Source of the DNA: RGIG3009 sp045541305
GTDB taxonomy: Bacteria; Bacillota; Clostridia; Oscillospirales; Acutalibacteraceae
Direction: 5' to 3'
Length of the DNA: 17,611 bases
Assembly (NCBI GenBank): GCA_045541305.1
Contig: JAZQIV010000031.1
Location: forward strand, 1-17,611
In this document: piece by piece, positions 1 through 7,482 of the stretch
Numbering within the stretch: position 1 is the stretch's first letter
Layout: each line of letters begins with the position of its first letter
Notes under the pieces: model-generated
The model's input: only the letters and a program-made list of their open reading frames with translations
Database searches by the model: none
What the model was told of the DNA's origin: nothing
Program-made: the position numbers and the translations under genes

Positions 1-995
1 ATCGGCAACACGAACGCGCCTTCCCGTGGCGCGAGGATCCATCACCGTATCGGGTGTGGATTTCGGAAATCATGCTGCAACAAACACGCATTGAAGCAGC
101 ATTGCCGTATTTTGAGCGTTTTGTGCAAGCGTTGCCCACCGTTTATGATCTGGCAAATGCATCGGAAGACGCATTGCTCAAGCTCTGGGAAGGGCTTGGG
201 TATTACAGCCGTGTGCGTAATCTCCAAAAAGCAGCCAAAATCATTGTTAGCGAACATGGCGGTGAACTACCTGCCGATTACGAGGAATTGCTGAAGTTGC
301 CCGGTATCGGTGAATATACGGCGGGTGCTATTGCTTCGATCGCTTTTGGCAAACCCGCGGCAGCGGTGGACGGTAACGTGTTGCGTGTTATGGCACGTTT
401 AACCGATGATCCGACCGACGTTATGCAACCAAAAAATCGCAAGCGCTTATCCGAACTGGTTCGGTCGTTAGTGCCTGCACACGATCCCGGTGGTTTTAAT
501 CAAGGCATTATGGAATTGGGTGAAACAATCTGTTTGCCCAACGCACAACCACAGTGTCATGAATGCCCGCTCTTTGCCTATTGTGCGGTGGGTGGTACAC
601 CGCGTGCACGGGAGTTACCGCTACGTACTCCGCCAAAGCCACGCAAAATCGAAACCATGACGGTGTTTTTGGTTATTACCGATGAAACGCCGGCTCGCGT
701 TTTACTGCACCGCCGCGACGATAGTGGCTTATTAGGCGGCATGTGGGAGTTCCCGAATGGCAATGCATTATCGGATTTTTTGGATGCCGAAGTGATGAGC
801 GAGAAACAATTACCGTCTGCCAAGCACGTGTTTTCACATATTGAATGGCACATGTCCGGCGCTCTTGTAAAAGTAAAAAGCTTTACGCCGAAAGACAACT
901 ATTGCTTGTTGACAAAAGATGAATTTGTATCCTTTGCGCTGCCGACAGCGTTTCGCAAATATCGCGAACTATTATTTGAGGAGGGTGTTTTATGA
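1..995 (+). CDS. mutY: A/G-specific adenine DNA glycosylase MutY, 5' end missing
   Basis: Base-excision repair enzyme that removes adenine mispaired with guanine or 8-oxoguanine. The reading frame is open to the left edge (first full codon at base 3), so the true start lies outside; the GTG at 54 is internal. Visible: the FPWR and WISEIMLQQT box carrying the catalytic Glu, the helix-hairpin-helix LPGIGEYTAGAI followed by VDGNV with the catalytic Asp, and a 4Fe-4S cluster of four Cys spaced C-X7-C-X2-C-X5-C near bases 532-593. X7 is one residue longer than the E. coli X6 spacing. The C-terminal third is a NUDIX-like MutT-related domain (FLVITDETPARVLLHRRDD, GGMWEFPNG) used to recognise 8-oxoG. 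The stop overlaps the next start by four bases (ATGA at 992-995), so the genes are probably translationally coupled. Confidence 0.96.
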   Translation, partial: RQHERAFPWREDPSPYRVWISEIMLQQTRIEAALPYFERFVQALPTVYDLANASEDALLKLWEGLGYYSRVRNLQKAAKIIVSEHGGELPADYEELLKLPGIGEYTAGAIASIAFGKPAAAVDGNVLRVMARLTDDPTDVMQPKNRKRLSELVRSLVPAHDPGGFNQGIMELGETICLPNAQPQCHECPLFAYCAVGGTPRARELPLRTPPKPRKIETMTVFLVITDETPARVLLHRRDDSGLLGGMWEFPNGNALSDFLDAEVMSEKQLPSAKHVFSHIEWHMSGALVKVKSFTPKDNYCLLTKDEFVSFALPTAFRKYRELLFEEGVL

Positions 996-1471
996 AACGT
1001 ACCGATTATTTATCGTGGGACGAATATTTTATGGGGGTAGCGTTGCTCTCTGCGCAGCGCAGTAAAGACCCCGGTACACAGGTGGGTGCCTGCATTGTCG
1101 GTCAGGATAACAAGATTTTATCCATGGGTTATAACGGTATGCCGATTGGGTGCAGCGACGATTGCATGCCCTGGGATCGTGATGGCGATCCGTTGGATAC
1201 CAAGTATCTGTTTGTTTGCCATGCGGAGCTGAATGCGATCCTCAACCACGGTCGAGCCGGTTTGGAGGGCGCGAAGGTGTACACCACGTTGTTCCCATGC
1301 AACGAATGTGCCAAAGCAATCATTCAATCCGGAATCAAAGAAGTGATCTACCTGCAGGATAAATATGCCGATACCGATTCGGTAATTGCCTCCAAGCGCA
1401 TGTTTGATATGACAGGCGTTACATATCGTCTGTTCCAAGGTGAGCACAAAGATATTACGTTAAAATTATAA
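992..1471 (+). CDS. Deoxycytidylate (dCMP) deaminase, ComEB family
   Basis: Cytosolic zinc enzyme converting dCMP to dUMP, the substrate of thymidylate synthase. The 159-residue product is full length for the family. The zinc site is complete: H77-A-E79, where E79 is the proton shuttle, and PCNEC with C103 and C106. The N-terminal half contains the SKDPGTQVGACIV strand and the GYNGMPIGC loop typical of dCMP deaminases rather than cytidine or tRNA-adenosine deaminases. In Bacillus the homologue is called ComEB although its role is nucleotide metabolism. The start ATG overlaps the mutY stop, and GAGGAG just upstream serves as the ribosome site. Sitting between mutY and an SDR gene, it looks like part of a housekeeping operon; the shared theme with mutY is DNA precursor quality, which is an inference. 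Confidence 0.94.
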   Translation: MKRTDYLSWDEYFMGVALLSAQRSKDPGTQVGACIVGQDNKILSMGYNGMPIGCSDDCMPWDRDGDPLDTKYLFVCHAELNAILNHGRAGLEGAKVYTTLFPCNECAKAIIQSGIKEVIYLQDKYADTDSVIASKRMFDMTGVTYRLFQGEHKDITLKL

Positions 1472-1483
1472 GGGTTAGTTACG

Positions 1484-2215
1484 ATGAAAACAGTTTTAAT
1501 AACGGGTGCTTCGCGCGGAATCGGTGCAGCGACCGCACGGCTGTTTGCTGAAAACGGATATGCGGTTGCGGCCAATTACCGCTCTTCCAAAGACGAAGCC
1601 GAACGCCTGGTACACGAGATTGTTGCAAACGGTGGCGAGGCATTTGCTGTGCAGGCCGACGTTGCGGTGGAACAAGAAGCGACAGCGATGATGGAAACGG
1701 TTCAGAACCGTTTTGGTCACTTGGATGTTCTTGTGCACAATGCGGGAATCGCACAACAAAAATTGTTGACCGACGTGACTTTGCAGGAATGGCAAAATAT
1801 GATGGGCGTGCATTTGGATGCGGCGTTTTATTGCTGCAAAGCCGCCATACCGAGTATGGTGAGTCGGCAATGCGGTCGTATTATTTTGGTATCGTCGATT
1901 TGGGGCGTGAACGGTGCATCGTGCGAGGTGCCGTATTCGGCCGCAAAAGCGGGTTTAATCGGCTTTACGAAAGCGTTGGCAAAAGAACTCGGGCCTTCGC
2001 AAATCACGGTAAATTGCGTGGCGCCGGGCGTCATTCGCACCGATATGTGCGCAGGATTTTCGGAAGATACGCTCTGCGAATTAGCAGAAGCGACTTCACT
2101 TAACCGCTTGGGAACGCCTAAAGAAATTGCCAATGCCATCTTCTTTTTGGCTTCCGATCGTGCCTCGTTTATCACGGGACAAGTGCTTGGCGTTGACGGT
2201 GGATTTATTGGATAA
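1484..2215 (+). CDS. SDR-family oxidoreductase, FabG/YmfI-like (possible EF-P 5-aminopentanone reductase)
   Basis: NAD(P)H-dependent classical short-chain dehydrogenase of 243 residues. Visible: the cofactor glycine motif TGASRGIG (residues 8-15), HNAG (86-89), catalytic S138, and Y151-x3-K155, with PG at 181-182 closing the active site. The family includes 3-oxoacyl-ACP reductase FabG and the close paralogue YmfI, which makes the 5-aminopentanol modification on elongation factor P in Bacillus. The SSIWG and GASCEV stretch and the NAGIAQQK loop resemble YmfI more than FabG, from memory of the families. The Asn that normally completes the catalytic tetrad is replaced by H110 (GVHLDAAF). No other fatty-acid genes are nearby, which weakens a FabG assignment. 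The ATG has AAGGG nine bases upstream, and a strong terminator follows. Confidence 0.88.
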   Translation: MKTVLITGASRGIGAATARLFAENGYAVAANYRSSKDEAERLVHEIVANGGEAFAVQADVAVEQEATAMMETVQNRFGHLDVLVHNAGIAQQKLLTDVTLQEWQNMMGVHLDAAFYCCKAAIPSMVSRQCGRIILVSSIWGVNGASCEVPYSAAKAGLIGFTKALAKELGPSQITVNCVAPGVIRTDMCAGFSEDTLCELAEATSLNRLGTPKEIANAIFFLASDRASFITGQVLGVDGGFIG

Positions 2216-2223
2216 TAATTTTG

Positions 2224-2255
2224 AAAAAGCGCAGCGGAATCGCTGCGCTTTTTTG
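2224..2255 (+). terminator. Rho-independent terminator of the mutY operon
   Basis: A 9-bp GC-rich stem, AGCGCAGCG (2228-2236) with CGCTGCGCT (2241-2249), has a GAAT tetraloop. It is preceded by an A-run (2224-2227) and followed by a T-run (2250-2254). It begins eight bases after the SDR stop codon and separates the mutY operon from glgP. Confidence 0.93.
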
Positions 2256-2313
2256 TATACGCGGCAAGGAATCGGGGAAAATGAGGGTATAGCAAGTTGG
2301 GGAGGAGAATGTT

Positions 2314-4641
2314 GTGAGAACCGAATTTTCCGATGAAGTTTTGTTTGCATTGCGATTGGAAGGTGCCAATAAGCCCGAAAAAGCAGATGCGCGGCAATGG
2401 TATAAGGCAATTTCCAAAGCGGCCATGGCGCGTGTAAGGGAGCCGATCGGTGATGCTCGACAAAGGAGAATTGCTTATTTTTCAGCCGAATTTTTAACGG
2501 GACGGTTGATTGAGGCGAATCTGCTGAACATGGGGCTGTTGCAAGAGGTTCGTGAATTGTTGGCATCCTTTGGCATTGCGGAAGATCTCTTTGATTCTGT
2601 TGAGGATCCTGCGCTCGGTAACGGTGGACTGGGGCGTTTAGCTGCGTGTTTTTTGGATTCTGCCGCTACACATGATTTACCATTAGACGGTTACGGTATT
2701 CGTTACCGATATGGGTTGTTCAGGCAAAATATAGAAAATGGATTTCAAAAGGAAGTTGCCGATGATTGGCAAGCGGATGATGACCCTTGGTTTGTTCGGT
2801 GTGACTCCGATCAAGTAAAGGTCACGTTTGCGGACGAAGAGGTCTATGCCGTTCCGTATGACAGTCCCGTGATCGGATACGGTGAAAGAACCGTCAACCG
2901 CCTGCGTCTTTGGCAAGCAGAGCCGCTTTATGAGTTTGATTTTTCGGCATTTAATCGTCAAAATTATGAAGCTGCGGTGCGCGACGCTGAACGTGCACAT
3001 CGTATCACCATGGTATTGTATCCCAACGACAGTACTGATGCAGGAAAGAAATTGCGCTTAAAACAACAATACTTTTTCTGCAGCGCCTCTTTGCAGGATT
3101 TGGTCCGACAATACAAAAAGCAATACGGCACAGATTTTTCCGCCTTTGCCGATCGTTTTGGCATACAACTGAACGACACACATCCGACAGTGGCGATTCC
3201 GGAGCTGATCCGTTTGTTAACGGAAAAGGAAAACGTTTCGTTTGCTAAGGCTTTGAACATCGCCAAACAAACCTTTGCGTATACCAATCACACCGTGTTA
3301 CCGGAAGCGCTTGAAAAGTGGGAAATCAAGCTGTTTCGAAGCGTGTTACCGCATCTTTATCGTTATATTCGGCGTATTCATCAAACCTTGGTGAAGGAAT
3401 TGGTGAACAACGGCTTTCACGATACGTCGTCCTATCATATCCTGGATGATACCCACATTCACATGGCACGGCTTGCCATCTATGGTTCTCATTCTGTTAA
3501 TGGAGTAGCAGGGCTGCACACAGAACTGCTGAAAACAACTGCGTTGCCGGAATGGTATCGGTTATATCCGACGAGATTCTCTAACAAGACGAACGGTATT
3601 ACGCAGCGACGTTGGTTGGGACTTGCTAACCGTGAACTATCGGAATTGATTACCGAAACCATCGGTAATCGATGGATGACGGGTTTGGAAGAACTAAAAC
3701 AACTGGAGCCGTATGCTGAGGATACAGCTGTTCTGGAACGGTTTTATCAAGTGAAATGCCAAAAGAAAAAGCAACTGGCAGAATATCTGGAACGCCAATG
3801 CTCGTTGCATCTTCGTTCGGATTTTTTGTTGGACGTGCAAGCAAAACGTTTGCACGAATACAAACGGCAGCTGTTAAATGCTTTTTCGGTGTTGGATATT
3901 TATTACGGGATCAAGGATGGTAGAATCCACGATCTGACGCCGACCGCTTTTGTGTTTGCCGCCAAGGCGGCACCGGGATACCAGCGCGCCAAAGCCATTA
4001 TTAAATTCATCAATGAAATTGCTTCTTTGGTTAACAAGGATACCACGGTGCATGATACGATGCAGGTGCTGTTTTTGCCAAATTACACGGTATCCCGTGC
4101 GGAAAAATTGATTCCCGCCACCGATGTTTCGGAACAGATTTCCACTGCGGGAACCGAGGCTTCCGGTACGGGGAACATGAAGTTCATGTTGAACGGTGCG
4201 GTAACGCTCGGCACGTATGATGGAGCCAATATTGAGATCATTGAAAAAGCCGGAGAGGAAAACAACTATATTTGCGGCATGAGGGTGGAAGCAATTCACA
4301 ATATGCGTGAATCGTATTCGCCGCAAAGCGTGTTGGATGCTGATCCAAAACTTAAACGTGTAGTTGAGACGTTGGTAGACGGCACCTTTGACGACGGTGG
4401 AACCGGCATGTTCCGTGAGCTATACGATTCGTTAATCGTTGGAACGGGTTGGCACCGACCGGATCCGTATTTTGTGTTGGCGGATTTTGCTTCGTATTCC
4501 TCGGCGCGCTTGCAGGCAAACCGCGATTATGCGGATCGACGGACGTTTGACCGAAAAGCATGGATCAACATCGCAAATGCCGGTTATTTTTCCAGTGATC
4601 GAACCGTTCGCGAATACGCAAAAGACATTTGGCATATATAA
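2314..4641 (+). CDS. glgP: Glycogen/alpha-glucan phosphorylase (GT35)
   Basis: Releases glucose-1-phosphate from the non-reducing ends of glycogen or maltodextrin using inorganic phosphate and pyridoxal phosphate. The product is 775 residues, slightly shorter than the usual 790-830. Visible in order: the YFSAEFLTGR N-terminal motif, GNGGLGRLAACFLDS, GYGIRYRYGLF, the NDTHPTVAIPEL helix, AYTNHTVLPEALEKW, RFSNKTNGITQRRWL, and the PLP box EASGTGNMKFMLNGA with the cofactor lysine at K623, followed by GTYDGANIEI. The start is GTG at 2314, chosen because GGAGGAG at 2301-2307 lies six bases upstream and no better in-frame start exists. No other glycogen genes are in view, so it appears monocistronic. 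I saw no convincing promoter in the 58 bases between the preceding terminator and the start. Confidence 0.96.
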   Translation: MRTEFSDEVLFALRLEGANKPEKADARQWYKAISKAAMARVREPIGDARQRRIAYFSAEFLTGRLIEANLLNMGLLQEVRELLASFGIAEDLFDSVEDPALGNGGLGRLAACFLDSAATHDLPLDGYGIRYRYGLFRQNIENGFQKEVADDWQADDDPWFVRCDSDQVKVTFADEEVYAVPYDSPVIGYGERTVNRLRLWQAEPLYEFDFSAFNRQNYEAAVRDAERAHRITMVLYPNDSTDAGKKLRLKQQYFFCSASLQDLVRQYKKQYGTDFSAFADRFGIQLNDTHPTVAIPELIRLLTEKENVSFAKALNIAKQTFAYTNHTVLPEALEKWEIKLFRSVLPHLYRYIRRIHQTLVKELVNNGFHDTSSYHILDDTHIHMARLAIYGSHSVNGVAGLHTELLKTTALPEWYRLYPTRFSNKTNGITQRRWLGLANRELSELITETIGNRWMTGLEELKQLEPYAEDTAVLERFYQVKCQKKKQLAEYLERQCSLHLRSDFLLDVQAKRLHEYKRQLLNAFSVLDIYYGIKDGRIHDLTPTAFVFAAKAAPGYQRAKAIIKFINEIASLVNKDTTVHDTMQVLFLPNYTVSRAEKLIPATDVSEQISTAGTEASGTGNMKFMLNGAVTLGTYDGANIEIIEKAGEENNYICGMRVEAIHNMRESYSPQSVLDADPKLKRVVETLVDGTFDDGGTGMFRELYDSLIVGTGWHRPDPYFVLADFASYSSARLQANRDYADRRTFDRKAWINIANAGYFSSDRTVREYAKDIWHI

Positions 4642-4643
4642 GA

Positions 4644-4677
4644 AACGAGCAGCATCCGCAAAAGGATGCTGCTCGTT
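4644..4677. terminator. Shared bidirectional hairpin between glgP and rlmD
   Basis: A perfect 14-bp inverted repeat (4644-4657 with 4664-4677) has a six-base loop. It starts three bases after the glgP stop and its right end covers the first two bases of the rlmD stop triplet (4676-4678). The minus-strand side is followed by a T-rich tract (TTCTTATATA); the plus side lacks a true T-run, so termination is probably stronger for the minus-strand unit. Confidence 0.8.
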
Positions 4678-5836
4678 ATGCTTTACGTTCCAAAGATACG
4701 ATACATTCTATGTGCGCGGTGTGGGGGAACATGTCCACCGGTTGAATGGCTTTAACACGGTAACCGTTTTGGGTTAGCACACGCAGATCACGCGCTTGCG
4801 TTTCGGGGTTGCACGAGATGTACACAACCTTTTTGGGGGCGAGCGTGATAACCGATTCCAAAAACGGCCGATCGCTGCCGGCGCGCGGCGGATCCATAAA
4901 CACAACGTCAACCGGTTGTCCCTCGGACGCTAATTCCACCATATACTCGCCGGCATCTGCTTTGATAAAATGAATGTTCTGAATGCCGTTCAGTTTTGCG
5001 TTGATGCGTGCATCTCGTACGGCGTCACCGTTCAGCTCCACACCGACTACTTGTTTTGCGGCGGATGCGGCAATCATGCCAATCGTGCCGATGCCACAAT
5101 AAGCGTCCAACACGTTCTCCTGCCCGGTAAGGCCTGCGAATTCAATCGCTTTGCGGTACAGTATTTCCGTTTGTAAGGGGTTGATCTGATAAAACGAGCG
5201 GGGAGAGATGCGAAACCGGCATCCACACAACGTGTCTTCAATGTACCCGTTTCCGAACAGAACTTCTTCGCGTTCGCCGAGCACCATGCTGGTTTGATGC
5301 GGATTGATATTTAGGACAACGGTGTTGATTTCAGGGTGCCGCTGCAGTAAGGCATGAACAAATTTCTTTTTCAAAGGGAACATGGCATGAGCAGCGACCA
5401 GTACCACCATAATTTGCCCGCTCGTGAACCCACGCCGAACCAACACGTGACGTAAAAATCCCTTGCGACTGTTTTCTTGGTAAGGTAACATTTGGAAATC
5501 AGGTAACAGGCGGCGGATCGTAACAATGATCTTGTCAGCAAGGATATCTTCAATCTGACAAGCATCCACCTTTACAATGCGATGCGTGCTGGATTGATAC
5601 ACACCGGATAAAATCTCGCCGCGCCGCGTCATGCCGAATGCCGCTTGCACCTTGTTGCGATAATGATATGGCTTATCCATGCCGATAATGGGGGAAACGT
5701 GATGAAAACGCCCCAGTAAAGTGATCACCTTATCCTGCTTATAGGCAAGCTGGTGTGCATAACTCATGTTCTGCAACTGGCAACCGCCGCACTTTTTGGA
5801 TAACGGGCAACGGGGGAATTGTTGGGATTCCTGCAT
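4676..5836 (-). CDS. rlmD: 23S rRNA (uracil-5-)-methyltransferase, RlmD/RlmCD family
   Basis: SAM-dependent enzyme that methylates C5 of uridine in rRNA (U1939, and U747 in the dual-specific Bacillus RlmCD). It has 386 residues. The N-terminal 4Fe-4S cluster cysteines are C10, C16, C19 and C93 (C-x5-C-x2-C, then a distant Cys). The SAM-binding motif VLDAYCGIGTIG is at about 243-253, FMDPPRAGSDRP at about 313-324, the catalytic nucleophile C342 lies in YISCNP, and a terminal HIE carries the general-base Glu. The product begins directly at the Fe-S region and lacks the N-terminal TRAM RNA-binding domain found in longer members. The start is ATG at 5836 with GGAGGAG (5843-5849) six bases upstream; that ribosome site overlaps the end of the HD-domain gene three bases away. 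TrmA-type tRNA specificity is not excluded, but the Fe-S cluster argues for the RlmD/RlmC group. Confidence 0.93.
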   Translation of the reverse strand: MQESQQFPRCPLSKKCGGCQLQNMSYAHQLAYKQDKVITLLGRFHHVSPIIGMDKPYHYRNKVQAAFGMTRRGEILSGVYQSSTHRIVKVDACQIEDILADKIIVTIRRLLPDFQMLPYQENSRKGFLRHVLVRRGFTSGQIMVVLVAAHAMFPLKKKFVHALLQRHPEINTVVLNINPHQTSMVLGEREEVLFGNGYIEDTLCGCRFRISPRSFYQINPLQTEILYRKAIEFAGLTGQENVLDAYCGIGTIGMIAASAAKQVVGVELNGDAVRDARINAKLNGIQNIHFIKADAGEYMVELASEGQPVDVVFMDPPRAGSDRPFLESVITLAPKKVVYISCNPETQARDLRVLTQNGYRVKAIQPVDMFPHTAHIECIVSLERKA

Positions 5837-5839
5837 GTG

Positions 5840-6418
5840 TTACTCCTCCAGAAAATAGGTGGCTTCCATATCGGCAACGGATAAGGCGAATGACAACGGG
5901 TACATAGAAAACGCTTTACCGACGTTGCGTTCATCCTCACCGCCTGCAAAACCCATATGATATCGAATGGCGAAGGCTTCTTCGCGCGTGAGACGCATGT
6001 AACCGGACAGGATATAAACGGATTTTTCGCCGTGTCCGTAAGGAAGATTATCCTCGTATTCATACGTCGGCACCGTTTTCCACACGCCGTTTTCATCCTT
6101 TACGTTGCGTGTGCCGGGTTTATAACAATTGATTTTGCACACATCGTGCAAAAGAGAAACGATAGCGATACTTTCTTCATTGTAATTCAATCCGTAGGTT
6201 TCCTGGGCACGCTCGCGGTGCAGATAATGGTGCAGACAATCGTACACGTTCAAGCTGTGTTCCACCAAACCGCCCTCGTGTGAGCCATGAAAACGGGTGC
6301 TGGCAGGAGCGGTAAAGAAATCACTGGATTTGGACAGCAAGTACTCCAAAAATTTATCCGCGCCTTCGCGGGTAATGTGTTGTTTGTAAATCTCGATAAA
6401 CCGTTCTTTCGGGCTCAT
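5840..6418 (-). CDS. HD-domain metal-dependent hydrolase of unknown substrate
   Basis: A small soluble HD-superfamily protein of 192 residues. The metal-binding histidines and aspartates are visible: H47 and H54 in HEGGLVEHS, the H91-D92 doublet in LLHDVCK, H129 in GHGEKS, H154 in YHMG and D183 in SVADME. This arrangement resembles the HD domain of YhaM/CBF1-type 3'-5' exoribonucleases, but the OB-fold part of YhaM is absent, so the substrate (nucleotide, cyclic nucleotide or nucleic acid) cannot be deduced. Start ATG at 6418 with GGAGGA (6426-6431) seven bases upstream. It is first in a two-gene unit with the rRNA methyltransferase, only three bases apart, driven by a good promoter at 6458-6486. 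The pairing hints at an RNA-related role; this is inference. Confidence 0.86.
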   Translation of the reverse strand: MSPKERFIEIYKQHITREGADKFLEYLLSKSSDFFTAPASTRFHGSHEGGLVEHSLNVYDCLHHYLHRERAQETYGLNYNEESIAIVSLLHDVCKINCYKPGTRNVKDENGVWKTVPTYEYEDNLPYGHGEKSVYILSGYMRLTREEAFAIRYHMGFAGGEDERNVGKAFSMYPLSFALSVADMEATYFLEE

Positions 6419-6457
6419 GATGCATTCCTCCGCTTAAAAACTTTATCTTTGTTGTCA

Positions 6458-6486
6458 AGTATACCGTATTTTGGATAAAATTTCAA
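6458..6486 (-). promoter_or_regulatory. Sigma-A promoter for the HD hydrolase-rlmD unit
   Basis: Read on the minus strand, -35 TTGAAA (6481-6486) and -10 TATACT (6458-6463) are separated by exactly 17 bases. Start of transcription would fall near 6451, giving a leader of about 30 bases with the ribosome site. Confidence 0.75.
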
Positions 6487-6504
6487 TATTTGTCGTGACA
6501 AATA
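6487..6504. promoter_or_regulatory. Perfect palindrome, probable operator between divergent promoters
   Basis: TATTTGTC-GT-GACAAATA is an 18-base inverted repeat with perfect 8-bp arms and a two-base centre. It covers the -35 box of the rightward popT promoter (6495-6500) and touches the -35 box of the leftward promoter (ends at 6486). The position suits a dimeric repressor or activator controlling popT-murD, possibly both directions. I cannot match it with confidence to a known regulator family. Confidence 0.65.
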
Positions 6505-6523
6505 CCTTGATATGGTGTACAAT
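6495..6523 (+). promoter_or_regulatory. Sigma-A promoter for the popT-murD operon
   Basis: -35 GTGACA (6495-6500, one mismatch to TTGACA) and -10 TACAAT (6518-6523) are spaced 17 bases. Transcription should begin near 6530, just ahead of the AAAGGAG ribosome site at 6535-6541. The -35 box lies inside the 6487-6504 palindrome. Confidence 0.78.
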
Positions 6524-6552
6524 ACTCTTTATATAAAGGAGTGATCCGTGCA

Positions 6553-7443
6553 ATGAAGAATTTTTCCAGCCGCTTTATGGTGGCAATCAAAGGCTTTATC
6601 ATCGGTTCGTCGATGGCGGTGCCGGGTGTGAGCGGCGGAACCATGGCAATTGTTTTGGGGATTTACGACCGTTTGCTCAACGCGATCAACGGTATTCGAA
6701 AGGATTTTAAGACTAACGCGTGGTTCTTGGTGCGCTTTGGTATCGGTGCAGCGCTTGGTCTTGTGTTGTTTTATGAACTGATCGGGCGATTGCTGGAGAT
6801 TTTTCCGGTCCCGGTATCGGCGTTGTTCTTTGGCGCTGTCATCGGCGGTATTCCCACTCTGCTCAGCAAGATTAAGCCCGAAAAAATCACGGCAGGCTTT
6901 GTTGCTTCCACCATATTGTGGGGTATCCTCGGCGTTGCGATCGTGCTTGGGATTGCTCATATTCTGGATATACTAAAATGGCTTGGTGTCATTGGTGCGG
7001 ACGTGGTTTCGTTGGTGGAAACGAGCGGTACCATCACGTTGCCGAATATTCTTCTGTGGGTGGTTACCGGCCTTGTGGTTTCCGTTGCGTTGGTATTACC
7101 CGGCATCAGCACCTCGCATATGTTGATTATTTTGGGTATTACCAGTATTGTTTCGCTTCCGTTACCGGCGCTGGCAATCATCGGTATTTCGTTGTTGGTT
7201 GGTATTTTTGCGGTAACAAAACCGCTGGAATGGGCCATGAATCGCTTTACGAAACCGACATACAGCGTGATTATCGGTTTTGTGATCGGTTCGTTGGGCG
7301 ATATTTTTGCCGAATACATCATTCCCGGTTTTGGGGCGCTTACGACGTGGTGGCAGTGGGCTGCCACGCTGGCGGCTGCCGCTATCTTATTGGTTGGCGG
7401 TTTATGGGGTCTGTTGAAACTTTCTCGTTTTTCCAACGACTGA
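6553..7443 (+). CDS. popT: DUF368 membrane protein, undecaprenyl-phosphate translocase PopT
   Basis: Polytopic membrane protein of 296 residues that by family returns undecaprenyl phosphate, the lipid carrier of peptidoglycan and teichoic acid precursors, across the cytoplasmic membrane (DUF368/PopT; the assignment to carrier recycling is established knowledge). The family signature is clear: SSMAVPGVSGGTMAIVLGIY near the N-terminus and a second, symmetry-related VLPGISTSHMLIILG in the C-terminal half. Hydrophobic segments fill most of the protein. An in-frame GTG at 6541 overlaps the AAAGGAG ribosome site, so ATG at 6553 is chosen; its spacing of 11 bases is rather long. First gene of a six-gene co-directional run, directly followed by murD, which fits a cell-wall role. 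Confidence 0.9.
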   Translation: MKNFSSRFMVAIKGFIIGSSMAVPGVSGGTMAIVLGIYDRLLNAINGIRKDFKTNAWFLVRFGIGAALGLVLFYELIGRLLEIFPVPVSALFFGAVIGGIPTLLSKIKPEKITAGFVASTILWGILGVAIVLGIAHILDILKWLGVIGADVVSLVETSGTITLPNILLWVVTGLVVSVALVLPGISTSHMLIILGITSIVSLPLPALAIIGISLLVGIFAVTKPLEWAMNRFTKPTYSVIIGFVIGSLGDIFAEYIIPGFGALTTWWQWAATLAAAAILLVGGLWGLLKLSRFSND

Positions 7444-7482
7444 TAACAATGAATGACTATTTGCAAAAGGGTGGCACACAGC

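Noticed and set aside
532..593. Unusual C-X7-C spacing in the MutY iron-sulfur cluster
   Set aside because: One residue longer than in E. coli, but I believe this spacing is common in clostridial MutY, so not novel.
1828..2463. Long minus-strand open frame (211 codons) over the SDR gene and glgP start
   Set aside because: It lies antisense to two well-supported genes and crosses the strong terminator at 2224-2255; its product has no family motif.
4439..4777. Plus-strand frame spanning the glgP end and the convergent rlmD end
   Set aside because: Runs through the shared hairpin and overlaps two certain genes in other frames.
6529..6960. Minus-strand open frame of 143 codons inside popT
   Set aside because: Shadow of the membrane-protein gene; composition rich in His/Gln/Asn/Thr as expected from reading hydrophobic codons in reverse.
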